NCBI GenBank assembly: GCA_905199225.1
Contig: CAJKFS010000001.1
Coordinates: 1 to 64,000 of the forward strand
Source of the DNA: an uncultured Collinsella sp.
Lineage (GTDB): Bacteria; Actinomycetota; Coriobacteriia; Coriobacteriales; Coriobacteriaceae
DNA: 64,000 bases
Reading direction: 5' to 3'
Part shown: positions 32,861-40,093 of the stretch, piece after piece
Layout of the letters: the number at the start of each line of letters is the position of its first letter
Position numbering within the stretch: position 1 is the first letter of the stretch
The notes under the pieces: generated by a model
Database searches by the model: none
What the model saw: only the letters and a program-made list of their open reading frames with translations
What the model was told of the DNA's origin: nothing
Position numbers and translations under genes: made by a program

Positions 32861-34372
32861 ATGGCTACGTTCTTTCCCGGTGAGTCCCACACGTTTTCGG
32901 AGTATCTGCTGGTTCCTGGTTACTCGTCCTCGCAGTGCATCCCCAACAACGTCTCTCTTAAGACGCCGCTAACCCGTTTCAAGCGCGGTGAGAAGCCGGC
33001 AATCACCCTGAACATCCCCATGGTTTCCGCCATCATGCAGTCCGTCTCGGGCGTCGACATGGGTGTCGCGCTCGCTACCGAGGGTGGCCTGTCCTTCATT
33101 TACGGTTCCCAGACCCCCGAGTCCGAGGCCGCTATGGTCAAGGCCGTTAAGGATCACAAGGCTGGCTTCGTTCAGTCCGATTCCACACTGACCCCCGACA
33201 TGACCATGGAGCAGGTCATCGAGCTCAAGGAGAAGACCGGCCACTCCACCATGCCGGTTACCGACGACGGCACCCCCAAGGGCAAGCTCCTGGGTATCGT
33301 TACCAGCCGTGACTATCGCCCCAGCCGCGATGACCACCAGAAGAAGGTCGCCGAGTTCATGACCCCGCGCGAGCAGCTCATCGTGGGCGACAAGAACATC
33401 AGCCTCAAGGTTGCAAACGACGTCATCTGGGACAACAAGCTCAACGCTCTGCCCATTGTCGACGACAACGATCACCTCATGGGCATCGTCTTCCGCAAGG
33501 ACTACGACAGCCACAAGACCAACCCCAACGAGCTGCTCGACGGCGATAAGCGCTACATGGTCGGCGCCGGTATCAACACCCGCGACTATGCCGAGCGCGT
33601 GCCGCTGCTCATCGAGGCCGGTGCCGACGTCCTATGCATCGACTCTTCCGAGGGCTTCAGCGAGTGGCAGAAGCGCACCATCGAGTGGATCCGCGCCAAC
33701 TACGGCGAGGACGTCAAGGTCGGTGCCGGTAACGTCGTCGACGCCGAGGGCTTCCGCTTCCTGGCCGACTGCGGTGCCGACTTCATCAAGGTCGGTATCG
33801 GTGGCGGCTCCATCTGCATCACCCGTGAGACCAAGGGTATCGGCCGTGGCCAGGCCACCGCGCTGATCGACGTCTGCCGCGCCCGTGACGAGTACTATGA
33901 GGAGACCGGCGTCTACGTGCCCGTGTGCTCCGACGGCGGCATTGTCTACGACTACCACATGACGCTCGCCCTTGCCATGGGTGCCGACTTTATGATGCTG
34001 GGCCGCTACTTCGCCCGCTTTGACGAGAGCCCGACCGAGCGCGTCAACGTCAACGGCCAGTACATGAAGGAGTACTGGGGCGAGGGTTCTGCGCGTGCCC
34101 GTAACTGGCAGCGCTACGACCTGGGCGGCGCCGCGAAGCTCAGCTTTGTCGAGGGCGTTGACTCCTACGTTCCCTACGCCGGCTCCCTCAAGGACGGCGT
34201 GGGCGGCACGCTCTATAAGGTCAAGTCCACGATGTGCAACTGCGGTGCCCTCTCGATCCCCGAGCTCCAGGAAAAGGCACGCCTGACCCTGGTAAGCTCG
34301 ACCTCGATCGTCGAAGGCGGAGCCCACGACGTCGTAGTCAAGGACTCCCAACAGAGCGTAACGTATCGATAA
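32861..34372 (+). CDS. guaB: IMP dehydrogenase
   Basis: The 503-aa enzyme oxidises IMP to XMP in GTP synthesis. The TIM barrel is split by a pair of CBS domains (about residues 90-215). The catalytic loop GIGGGSICITRE carries the active-site Cys319, followed by GIGRGQATAL. A flexible flap region near EGVDSYVPYAGSLKDGV follows in the C-terminus. AAAAAGGAG precedes ATG 32861. The barrel sequence is of the longer type (for example GVALATEGGLSFIYGSQ), like the IMPDHs found in many coriobacteria and clostridia. It is a single-gene unit closed by a strong terminator. Confidence 0.92.
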   Translation: MATFFPGESHTFSEYLLVPGYSSSQCIPNNVSLKTPLTRFKRGEKPAITLNIPMVSAIMQSVSGVDMGVALATEGGLSFIYGSQTPESEAAMVKAVKDHKAGFVQSDSTLTPDMTMEQVIELKEKTGHSTMPVTDDGTPKGKLLGIVTSRDYRPSRDDHQKKVAEFMTPREQLIVGDKNISLKVANDVIWDNKLNALPIVDDNDHLMGIVFRKDYDSHKTNPNELLDGDKRYMVGAGINTRDYAERVPLLIEAGADVLCIDSSEGFSEWQKRTIEWIRANYGEDVKVGAGNVVDAEGFRFLADCGADFIKVGIGGGSICITRETKGIGRGQATALIDVCRARDEYYEETGVYVPVCSDGGIVYDYHMTLALAMGADFMMLGRYFARFDESPTERVNVNGQYMKEYWGEGSARARNWQRYDLGGAAKLSFVEGVDSYVPYAGSLKDGVGGTLYKVKSTMCNCGALSIPELQEKARLTLVSSTSIVEGGAHDVVVKDSQQSVTYR

Positions 34373-34420
34373 GATAAGACCTGCACATAAAGGTTGAGCC
34401 TCAACCACGTTATTTAGATA

Positions 34421-34455
34421 AAGCGAGATGCCTGCAAGTCGCAGGCATCTCGCTT
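34421..34455 (+). terminator. Intrinsic terminator after guaB
   Basis: A 15-bp perfect stem (34421-34435 with 34441-34455), loop AAGTC, followed by GTTGTATTT. It separates guaB from the leuS leader. Confidence 0.88.
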
Positions 34456-34490
34456 GTTGTATTTGCTATCATCAGTCGAGTTAACGATGT

Positions 34491-34608
34491 GGCGGGGCGT
34501 TCTTATCTTTGCTCGCTGCAAGTTCCGCACGAGCCGAAGAGCACTTAATGTGCTCTTCGTGCGAGCAGGACTGTCCGCAGCAGCGAGTAAAGGTAAGAAC
34601 GCCCCGCC
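34491..34608 (+). repeat. Long bipartite hairpin in the leuS leader
   Basis: A 29-bp stem with two G·U pairs (34491-34519 with 34580-34608) encloses an inner perfect 10-bp stem (34535-34544 with 34550-34559), loop TTAAT. The right arm ends 14 nt before the leuS ribosome site. It could be a leader structure that affects leuS expression, or a MITE-like repeat. It does not have T-box landmarks that I can see. Confidence 0.75.
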
Positions 34609-34634
34609 CCAACCCAGCTAACAAAGGAGCTGAT

Positions 34635-37211
34635 ATGTGCGATTGCACAGATCATAAGGATGAGATCCCCGCCTACGACGCGCAGGCCATTGAGTCCCGG
34701 TGGATGAAGGCGTGGGACGACGAGAACCTCTTTGCCGTCGACACCGACGCCACCAAGCCCAAGAAGTATGTGCTCGAGATGTTCCCGTATCCGTCGGGCG
34801 ACCTACACATGGGCCACGCGCGCAACTACACCATCGGCGATGCCATGGCCCGTCAGGCCCGCATGCGCGGCTTTGACGTGCTGCACCCCATCGGCTTTGA
34901 CGCCTTTGGCCTGCCCGCTGAGAACGCCGCCATCAAGCACAACACGCAGGCTGCCGCCTGGACGTATAAGAACATGGACCAGGCGCTCGCCACGATGAGG
35001 CGCATGGGCTTCTCCTACGACCTGGATCGCACCGTTAAGACCTGCAGCCCCGACTACTATCGCTGGGGCCAGTGGATCTTTGAGAAGATGTGGGAAAAGG
35101 GCCTGGTCTATCGTAAGAAGAATCCGGTTAACTGGTGCCCCACCTGCAAGACCGTTTTGGCTAACGAGCAGGTGACCGAGGGCAAGTGCTGGCGTTGCGG
35201 CACCGAGCCCGAGAAGCGCGACCTTGAGCAGTGGTACTACAAGATCACCGAGTACTCCCAGGAGCTGCTCGATGACCTTGAGAAGCTTCCTGGCTGGCCC
35301 GAGCGCGTCAAGCAGATGCAGGCCAATTGGATCGGCCGCTCCGAGGGTGCCGAGGTCGACTTTACCCTGTGCGACGCCGATGGCGAGCCCATCGAGGGCG
35401 ACGAGGGCAAGATCACCGTCTTCACCACGCGCGCCGATACCCTTTTTGGCGTCTCCTTCTTTGTCCTGGCTCCCGAGTACGCCCGTCTGCACGAGCTCGT
35501 CGAGGGCACGGAGTACGAGGCGGCCGTCACCAAGATCGTTGAGGACTCCAAGCACATTTCTGCCGTCGAGCGTGCCCAGGGCACTCTCGAGAAGCACGGT
35601 GCCTTTACCGGCCGCTACGTGGTGAACCCCGTTAACGGCGAAAAGGTCCCCGTGTGGGTTGCCGACTACGTCGTGGCCGATTACGGCACCGGCGCCGTCA
35701 TGGCCGTTCCCTGCGGCGACCAGCGCGACTTTGAGTTTGCCCGCAAGTATGATCTGCCGATCGTGCCGATCATCCTGGACGACGATGATCGCGCTGCCGT
35801 CGAGGCCAGCGGCGAGACCATCGATACCTTCCATGCCGAGACTGTCGACTGGGAATGCGCCCACGCTGCCGAGGGCACGCTGGTCCAGTCGGGCAAGTAC
35901 ACCGGCATGCGCGGCGGTAAGCACTCCGAGGGCGAGTCTGCCATCGTGGCCGACCTCGAGGCCATGGGCTGCGGTCGTCGCAAGGTCGAGTTCCGCCTGC
36001 GCGACTGGCTCATCAGCCGCCAGCGCTATTGGGGCAACCCCATCCCGGCCATCCACTGCGAGCACTGCGGCATCGTGCCCGTGCCCGAGGATCAGCTGCC
36101 GGTGACGCTGCCCGAGAACCTGGACCTGGGTGCCGGCGAGACGCTTGCCGAGTGCAAGGACTTCTACGAGACCACCTGCCCGGTCTGCGGCCGCCCGGCC
36201 AAGCGCGAGACCGATACCATGGACACCTTTACCTGCTCCAGCTGGTATTACCTGCGCTATACCGACCCGCACAACACCGAGCTGCCCTTCTCCCGCGAAG
36301 CCGCCGACCGTTGGATGCCCGTCGATAACTACATCGGCGGCATCGAGCACGCCATCCTGCACCTGCTCTACAGCCGCTTCTTTACCAAGGCACTGCGCGA
36401 CCTGGGCCTGCTGAGTGTGGACGAGCCCTTCACCAACCTGCTGTGCCAGGGCATGGTCAAGGACGAGAACGGCGACACCATGTCCAAGTCCAAGGGCAAC
36501 GTCGTGCCCCCGAGCTCGGTCATCGAGCCCTACGGCGCCGACACCATGCGTCTGGCGATCCTGTTTATCGCCCCGCCCGAGAAGGACTTCGACTGGGATC
36601 CCAAGGCCGTTGAGGGCGCCAACCGCTTCATCAAGCGCGCCTGGCGTATCGTGTGGCAGCTCGTCCAGTCCGGCGACGCCAACGTGGCCTTCGACAAGTC
36701 CGCGCTCGACGAGGTTGCGATGAAGCTCTATCGCGAGCGTCACCGGACCATCGCCAAGTGCACCGAGGACTTCGATCGCGGCCAGTTCAACACCGCCATC
36801 TCGGCCGTCATGGAACTCGTCAACGCGGCGAGCGCCTACCTCAACGCCACCGAGGGTGCCGCGCGCGACAAGGCCCTGTGCTACGGCGTGGCTAAGGACA
36901 TCGTGAGCGTCCTTGCCCCCATCTGCCCGTTCTGGGCCGATGAGCTGTGGCATGAGGCACTCGGCTGCGAGGGCAACGCCTATACCGCCGCCTGGCCCGA
37001 GTTCGACCTGGCCGAGTCCATCGAGGACACGGTGCAGATTGTCGTGCAGGTGCTCGGCAAGGTTCGTGGCCGCATCGACGTAGCCCGCGATGCCTCCAAC
37101 GAGGAGATGCAGGCTGCCGCCGAGGTCGCTGTCGCCAAGTGGACCGAGGGCAAGACGGTCGTCAAGGCCATCTGCGTGCCCGGCAAGCTGGTCAACCTGG
37201 TGGTCAAGTAA
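34635..37211 (+). CDS. leuS: Leucyl-tRNA synthetase
   Basis: The 858-aa class I synthetase charges tRNA-Leu. It has the HIGH-type motif HMGH in PYPSGDLHMGHARNY, a zinc-ribbon-like segment CPTCKTVL...CWRCG, the CP1 editing domain (around VFTTRADTLFGVSF), a second Cys cluster CEHCG...CPVCG, and KMSKS as MSKSKGN. The C-terminal anticodon-binding region ends in VVQVLGKVRGRIDV. ATG 34635 follows AAAGGAG by 5 nt. A longer in-frame reading from 34509 would run through the long hairpin and is not supported. A terminator follows the gene. Confidence 0.95.
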   Translation: MCDCTDHKDEIPAYDAQAIESRWMKAWDDENLFAVDTDATKPKKYVLEMFPYPSGDLHMGHARNYTIGDAMARQARMRGFDVLHPIGFDAFGLPAENAAIKHNTQAAAWTYKNMDQALATMRRMGFSYDLDRTVKTCSPDYYRWGQWIFEKMWEKGLVYRKKNPVNWCPTCKTVLANEQVTEGKCWRCGTEPEKRDLEQWYYKITEYSQELLDDLEKLPGWPERVKQMQANWIGRSEGAEVDFTLCDADGEPIEGDEGKITVFTTRADTLFGVSFFVLAPEYARLHELVEGTEYEAAVTKIVEDSKHISAVERAQGTLEKHGAFTGRYVVNPVNGEKVPVWVADYVVADYGTGAVMAVPCGDQRDFEFARKYDLPIVPIILDDDDRAAVEASGETIDTFHAETVDWECAHAAEGTLVQSGKYTGMRGGKHSEGESAIVADLEAMGCGRRKVEFRLRDWLISRQRYWGNPIPAIHCEHCGIVPVPEDQLPVTLPENLDLGAGETLAECKDFYETTCPVCGRPAKRETDTMDTFTCSSWYYLRYTDPHNTELPFSREAADRWMPVDNYIGGIEHAILHLLYSRFFTKALRDLGLLSVDEPFTNLLCQGMVKDENGDTMSKSKGNVVPPSSVIEPYGADTMRLAILFIAPPEKDFDWDPKAVEGANRFIKRAWRIVWQLVQSGDANVAFDKSALDEVAMKLYRERHRTIAKCTEDFDRGQFNTAISAVMELVNAASAYLNATEGAARDKALCYGVAKDIVSVLAPICPFWADELWHEALGCEGNAYTAAWPEFDLAESIEDTVQIVVQVLGKVRGRIDVARDASNEEMQAAAEVAVAKWTEGKTVVKAICVPGKLVNLVVK

Positions 37212-37238
37212 GCGCTGCGTGTAAAGCTGGCATGCAAT

Positions 37239-37274
37239 AAACGAGGGACGGTCCGGTTGGGTCGTCCCTCGTTT
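37239..37274 (+). terminator. Intrinsic terminator after leuS
   Basis: A 12-bp stem (37239-37250 with 37263-37274) ends in a short T-rich run. It lies 28 nt after leuS and just beyond the 3' end of the opposing lipoprotein gene, so it may serve both. Confidence 0.85.
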
Positions 37275-37315
37275 TGTGTTGTATGCCCTGCTTAGTCAGT
37301 GCGTCGCACCGTCTT

Positions 37316-37888
37316 CTACGGGATGTGTACTAGGTCCCTAAAGTAAACGTTGCCCGTTGCCTCTTCGAACATCCAAATGTTGAGGTAGATGTCGTTGAGG
37401 TCGTTGTTCACATCAAAGTCGGGGTCGTCGAAGGTGCCCACAAAGGTGAGCATGGCGCGCGTTTCCTCGCCCGCTGCGACCTGCTGGCGCATGCGCACGT
37501 CGCAGACCTTACCGCTGACGTAGGCATAGGAGTCCGCGTCGCCAAACATCATGTCGACACCGGTATTGTTGGTCACCGTAAAGACGAGCGCGGCGTCTCC
37601 GTAGCCGTCGGTGTCCTTGCCCACGCAGGTAACATGGACGTTTTCGTCTGCCTCAAGGTCGATGGGGAACTGTTCTTGGGGGTCGGGACCTAGGCCCTGG
37701 GGATCGTCGATGTCTTCGTCTATTTTGTCGAAGCTTACCGGGGGTTCGGTTTTCTCGATGGCTTTGGTGCTGCCACGATCCGGTTCGCATGTTCCGGTTT
37801 TGCCATCGATGTTGTTGCAGCCCGTCAGAGCGAACGAGCAGGCAGCGACGACGAGCGCGGTCGCGCAGAGGGTGCCTAGGCGTTCCAT
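37316..37888 (-). CDS. Lipoprotein of unknown function
   Basis: The 190-aa product has a signal peptide ending in the lipobox LTGC (C24), then an acidic, proline-containing linker (about 28-75) and a single globular beta-rich domain (VHVTCVGKDTDGYGDAALVF to the end). The domain has the look of small surface immunoglobulin-like modules that follow a lipid anchor in Gram-positive bacteria, but I cannot name the family. AAGGAGG precedes the ATG by a good distance. It faces leuS tail to tail and is divergent from rimP. Expected on the outer face of the membrane. Confidence 0.7.
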   Translation of the reverse strand: MERLGTLCATALVVAACSFALTGCNNIDGKTGTCEPDRGSTKAIEKTEPPVSFDKIDEDIDDPQGLGPDPQEQFPIDLEADENVHVTCVGKDTDGYGDAALVFTVTNNTGVDMMFGDADSYAYVSGKVCDVRMRQQVAAGEETRAMLTFVGTFDDPDFDVNNDLNDIYLNIWMFEEATGNVYFRDLVHIP

Positions 37889-38151
37889 GGATCCTCCTTG
37901 CCGTAGAGATGCTGGAAGGTTGTGCGGTCAATGCGTGCGGCAGGCTTTCTCGCTACAGAATGCCTCTCGGCTCTAGTCTGGCCGATGTGCGCCCAGGGAT
38001 GGAATGCCCATAGGGCCCGATTCGGTCGGCACGCTGGGACGCATGGCCCGTTTTGGGACTGTTGAGGGCGCGCCGCATGGGGTTCCTCGGTCAATTGTCC
38101 CATTCTTGTGGAGAACCTGTGCGCACGCTGACCTGCAGATTCGTACTGTGC

Positions 38152-38180
38152 TTGCGCGTTTCCGCAGCTATTGGTATAGT
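38152..38180 (+). promoter_or_regulatory. Promoter of the rimP-nusA-infB operon
   Basis: TTGCGC (38152-38157) and TATAGT (38175-38180) are exactly 17 bp apart. The start would fall near 38187, giving a leader of about 70 nt with a terminator hairpin. The remaining spacer from 37889 to 38150 shows nothing else I can support. Confidence 0.7.
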
Positions 38181-38205
38181 TTGCTTGCAAATGAAGTTGT
38201 AATTG

Positions 38206-38238
38206 AAAGAAGTGGGGTTTCGGCCCCGCTTCTTTTTT
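38206..38238 (+). terminator. Attenuator-like terminator in the rimP leader
   Basis: A 12-bp stem with one U·G pair (38206-38217 with 38224-38235), loop TTTCGG, ends in T6. It lies between the promoter and the rimP start. A terminator in this place suggests transcription attenuation, possibly through NusA itself, the product of the second gene. Confidence 0.8.
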
Positions 38239-38258
38239 GTATGGATGGAGGTGCCGCA

Positions 38259-38753
38259 ATGGTCAAGACCAAGACCGAGCAGGCGATCATCGACGCGCTC
38301 GAGGCCGTCGCTCCCCAGCACGATGTCGACATCGTCGACGTCGAGCTCGTGGGCGCCACCAAGGCCCCCTGCGTGCGCGTGCGTATCGAGGGTGCCGAGG
38401 GTCAGAGCCTGTCTCTCAACGACGTCACGGCCAACACCAAGTGGGTCGGCGATGTGATTGAGGAGCTCGACCCTATCTCTTCGAGCTATACGCTTGAGGT
38501 GTCGAGCCCGGGCATGGCGCGCCCGCTGCGCCGCCCGTGCGACTTTGCCCGCTTTGTGGGCGAGAACTGTGAGCTCACCTCCACCGCCACTGAGGGCCGT
38601 CGCAAGTACGCCGGCAAGATTGCCGCTGCGACCGAGACCGACGTGACCCTCGAGCTCGAGGACGGCGAGTCCGTCACCCTCGATTTCTCTGATGTTAAAA
38701 AGTGCAAGTTGAAGCCCACCTACGACTTCAAGCCCGCGAAGGAAGGAAAGTAA
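38259..38753 (+). CDS. rimP: Ribosome maturation factor RimP
   Basis: The 164-aa protein aids 30S subunit assembly. The N-terminal alpha/beta domain contains VDIVDVELVGATKAPCVRVRI and the conserved LEVSSPGMARPL turn; the C-terminal SH3-like barrel follows (GKIAAATETDVTLELEDGE). GGAGGT (38247-38252) lies 6 nt before the ATG; an upstream in-frame reading would cross the attenuator. nusA starts one base after its stop, the usual order for this operon. Confidence 0.92.
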   Translation: MVKTKTEQAIIDALEAVAPQHDVDIVDVELVGATKAPCVRVRIEGAEGQSLSLNDVTANTKWVGDVIEELDPISSSYTLEVSSPGMARPLRRPCDFARFVGENCELTSTATEGRRKYAGKIAAATETDVTLELEDGESVTLDFSDVKKCKLKPTYDFKPAKEGK

Positions 38754-38754
38754 G

Positions 38755-40002
38755 ATGGCAGCATCCGACATGATGTCCGCCCTGATGGAGCTTTGCCAGG
38801 AGAAGCACATCGACCAGCTCTACCTGATCGACCGCCTGGAGCAGTCGCTCGCCAAGAGCTATGCCGAGATCCTGCATCTTGAGTGGGGCGCCAAGGTGAC
38901 CATCGACCGCACCACCGGCAAGATCTACGTCTACCGCCTGGAGCCGATCGACGATTCCATGGACGAGGAGGGCAACTTCACCGAGTTCGAGGAGATCGAC
39001 GTTACCCCCAAGAACACGAGCCGCATCGCCGCCCAGCACGCCAAGGCCGAGATCAACGCTATCGTGCGTAACTCCGCCCGTGAGCAGATCTACGAGGAGT
39101 TCTCCGGCCGCATCGGTGACCTCATCAGCGGTACCGTGCTGCAGTCCACGCCGGACTTCACGATCGTCAAGATTCGCGAAGGCGTCGAGGCCGAGCTTCC
39201 GCACTTCGATCAGCGCCGTTACGAGAACGAGCGCAACGAGCGTCCGATGGGCGAGCGCTACCTGCACAACCAGCATATCAAGGCCGTGATCATTGACGTT
39301 CGCGACCCCAACTCCAACCTGCAGCCGGTTCGTGGCGAGCACAGCCGTCCGCCGATTGTCATCTCCCGTACCCACCCCGAGCTCATGCGTCGTCTGTTTG
39401 AGCAGGAGGTGCCCGAGATCTATGAGGGCACCGTCCAGATCAAGTCGATCGCCCGCGAGCCCGGCCAGCGTTCCAAGGTCGCTGTCCACTCGCTCGACGA
39501 CCGTCTGGATCCCGTGGGTGCCTGCGTCGGCCCCAAGGGCAGCCGTGTTCGCGCTGTCGTGGGCGAGCTCCGTGGCGAGCGCGTCGACGTCATCCTGTGG
39601 GATGCCGATCCTGCCGTCTACGTCGCCAACGCCCTGTCGCCTGCCAAGGTCACCCGCGTCCTCATCGACGAGGAGAAGGCCTACGCCGGCGTCATCGTGC
39701 CCGACGACCAGCTGTCCCTTGCCATCGGCAAGGAGGGCCAGAACGCCCGCCTCGCCGCGCGCCTGACCGGCTGGCACATCGACATTAAGTCCGAGACGCT
39801 TGCCGCCGACATCCTCAAGAACGTTCCCGTTCACGAGGAGCCCGCCGCCGACCTGATCGGTGACGAGGAGGACGAGGACGTCCGCCGCTGCGAGTACGTG
39901 TCCGAGGACGGCATCCAGTGCCGCAACCAGGCCCATCCCGGCTCCCGTTTCTGCGGTGTCCACGACACCGACGCCTTCGATGATGCGGAGGACCTGATCT
40001 AG
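38755..40002 (+). CDS. nusA: Transcription factor NusA with C-terminal Cys/His motif
   Basis: The 415-aa protein has the NusA N-terminal RNA-polymerase-binding domain (1-125), an S1 domain (about 130-195) and two KH domains (GACVGPKGSRVRAVVGEL and AIGKEGQNARLAARL). At the very end a C379-x9-C389-x10-C400-x2-H403 pattern suggests a small zinc-binding knuckle in place of the acidic repeats of E. coli NusA. NusA controls pausing, termination and antitermination. It lies directly after rimP. The YlxR gene often found between nusA and infB is absent; infB starts 91 nt downstream. Confidence 0.93.
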   Translation: MAASDMMSALMELCQEKHIDQLYLIDRLEQSLAKSYAEILHLEWGAKVTIDRTTGKIYVYRLEPIDDSMDEEGNFTEFEEIDVTPKNTSRIAAQHAKAEINAIVRNSAREQIYEEFSGRIGDLISGTVLQSTPDFTIVKIREGVEAELPHFDQRRYENERNERPMGERYLHNQHIKAVIIDVRDPNSNLQPVRGEHSRPPIVISRTHPELMRRLFEQEVPEIYEGTVQIKSIAREPGQRSKVAVHSLDDRLDPVGACVGPKGSRVRAVVGELRGERVDVILWDADPAVYVANALSPAKVTRVLIDEEKAYAGVIVPDDQLSLAIGKEGQNARLAARLTGWHIDIKSETLAADILKNVPVHEEPAADLIGDEEDEDVRRCEYVSEDGIQCRNQAHPGSRFCGVHDTDAFDDAEDLI

Positions 40003-40093
40003 CGCGCGGTCGCGCCGGGCAGGTCCCGGCGCATCTCCCACGCTCGTTCAGTCTCTAGGCACCCAAGGTGCCAGAAAGGGTAGGTGAAGTCAT

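Noticed and set aside
34509..34634. 42-residue N-terminal extension of leucyl-tRNA synthetase
   Set aside because: It would be translated through the long hairpin; a good ribosome site precedes ATG 34635.
34395..34634. T-box leader for leuS
   Set aside because: No T-box sequence or specifier loop is recognised; the structure is a simple long inverted repeat.
34803..36953. 716-aa minus-strand frame inside leuS
   Set aside because: A shadow of the leuS codon pattern; leuS has all synthetase motifs.
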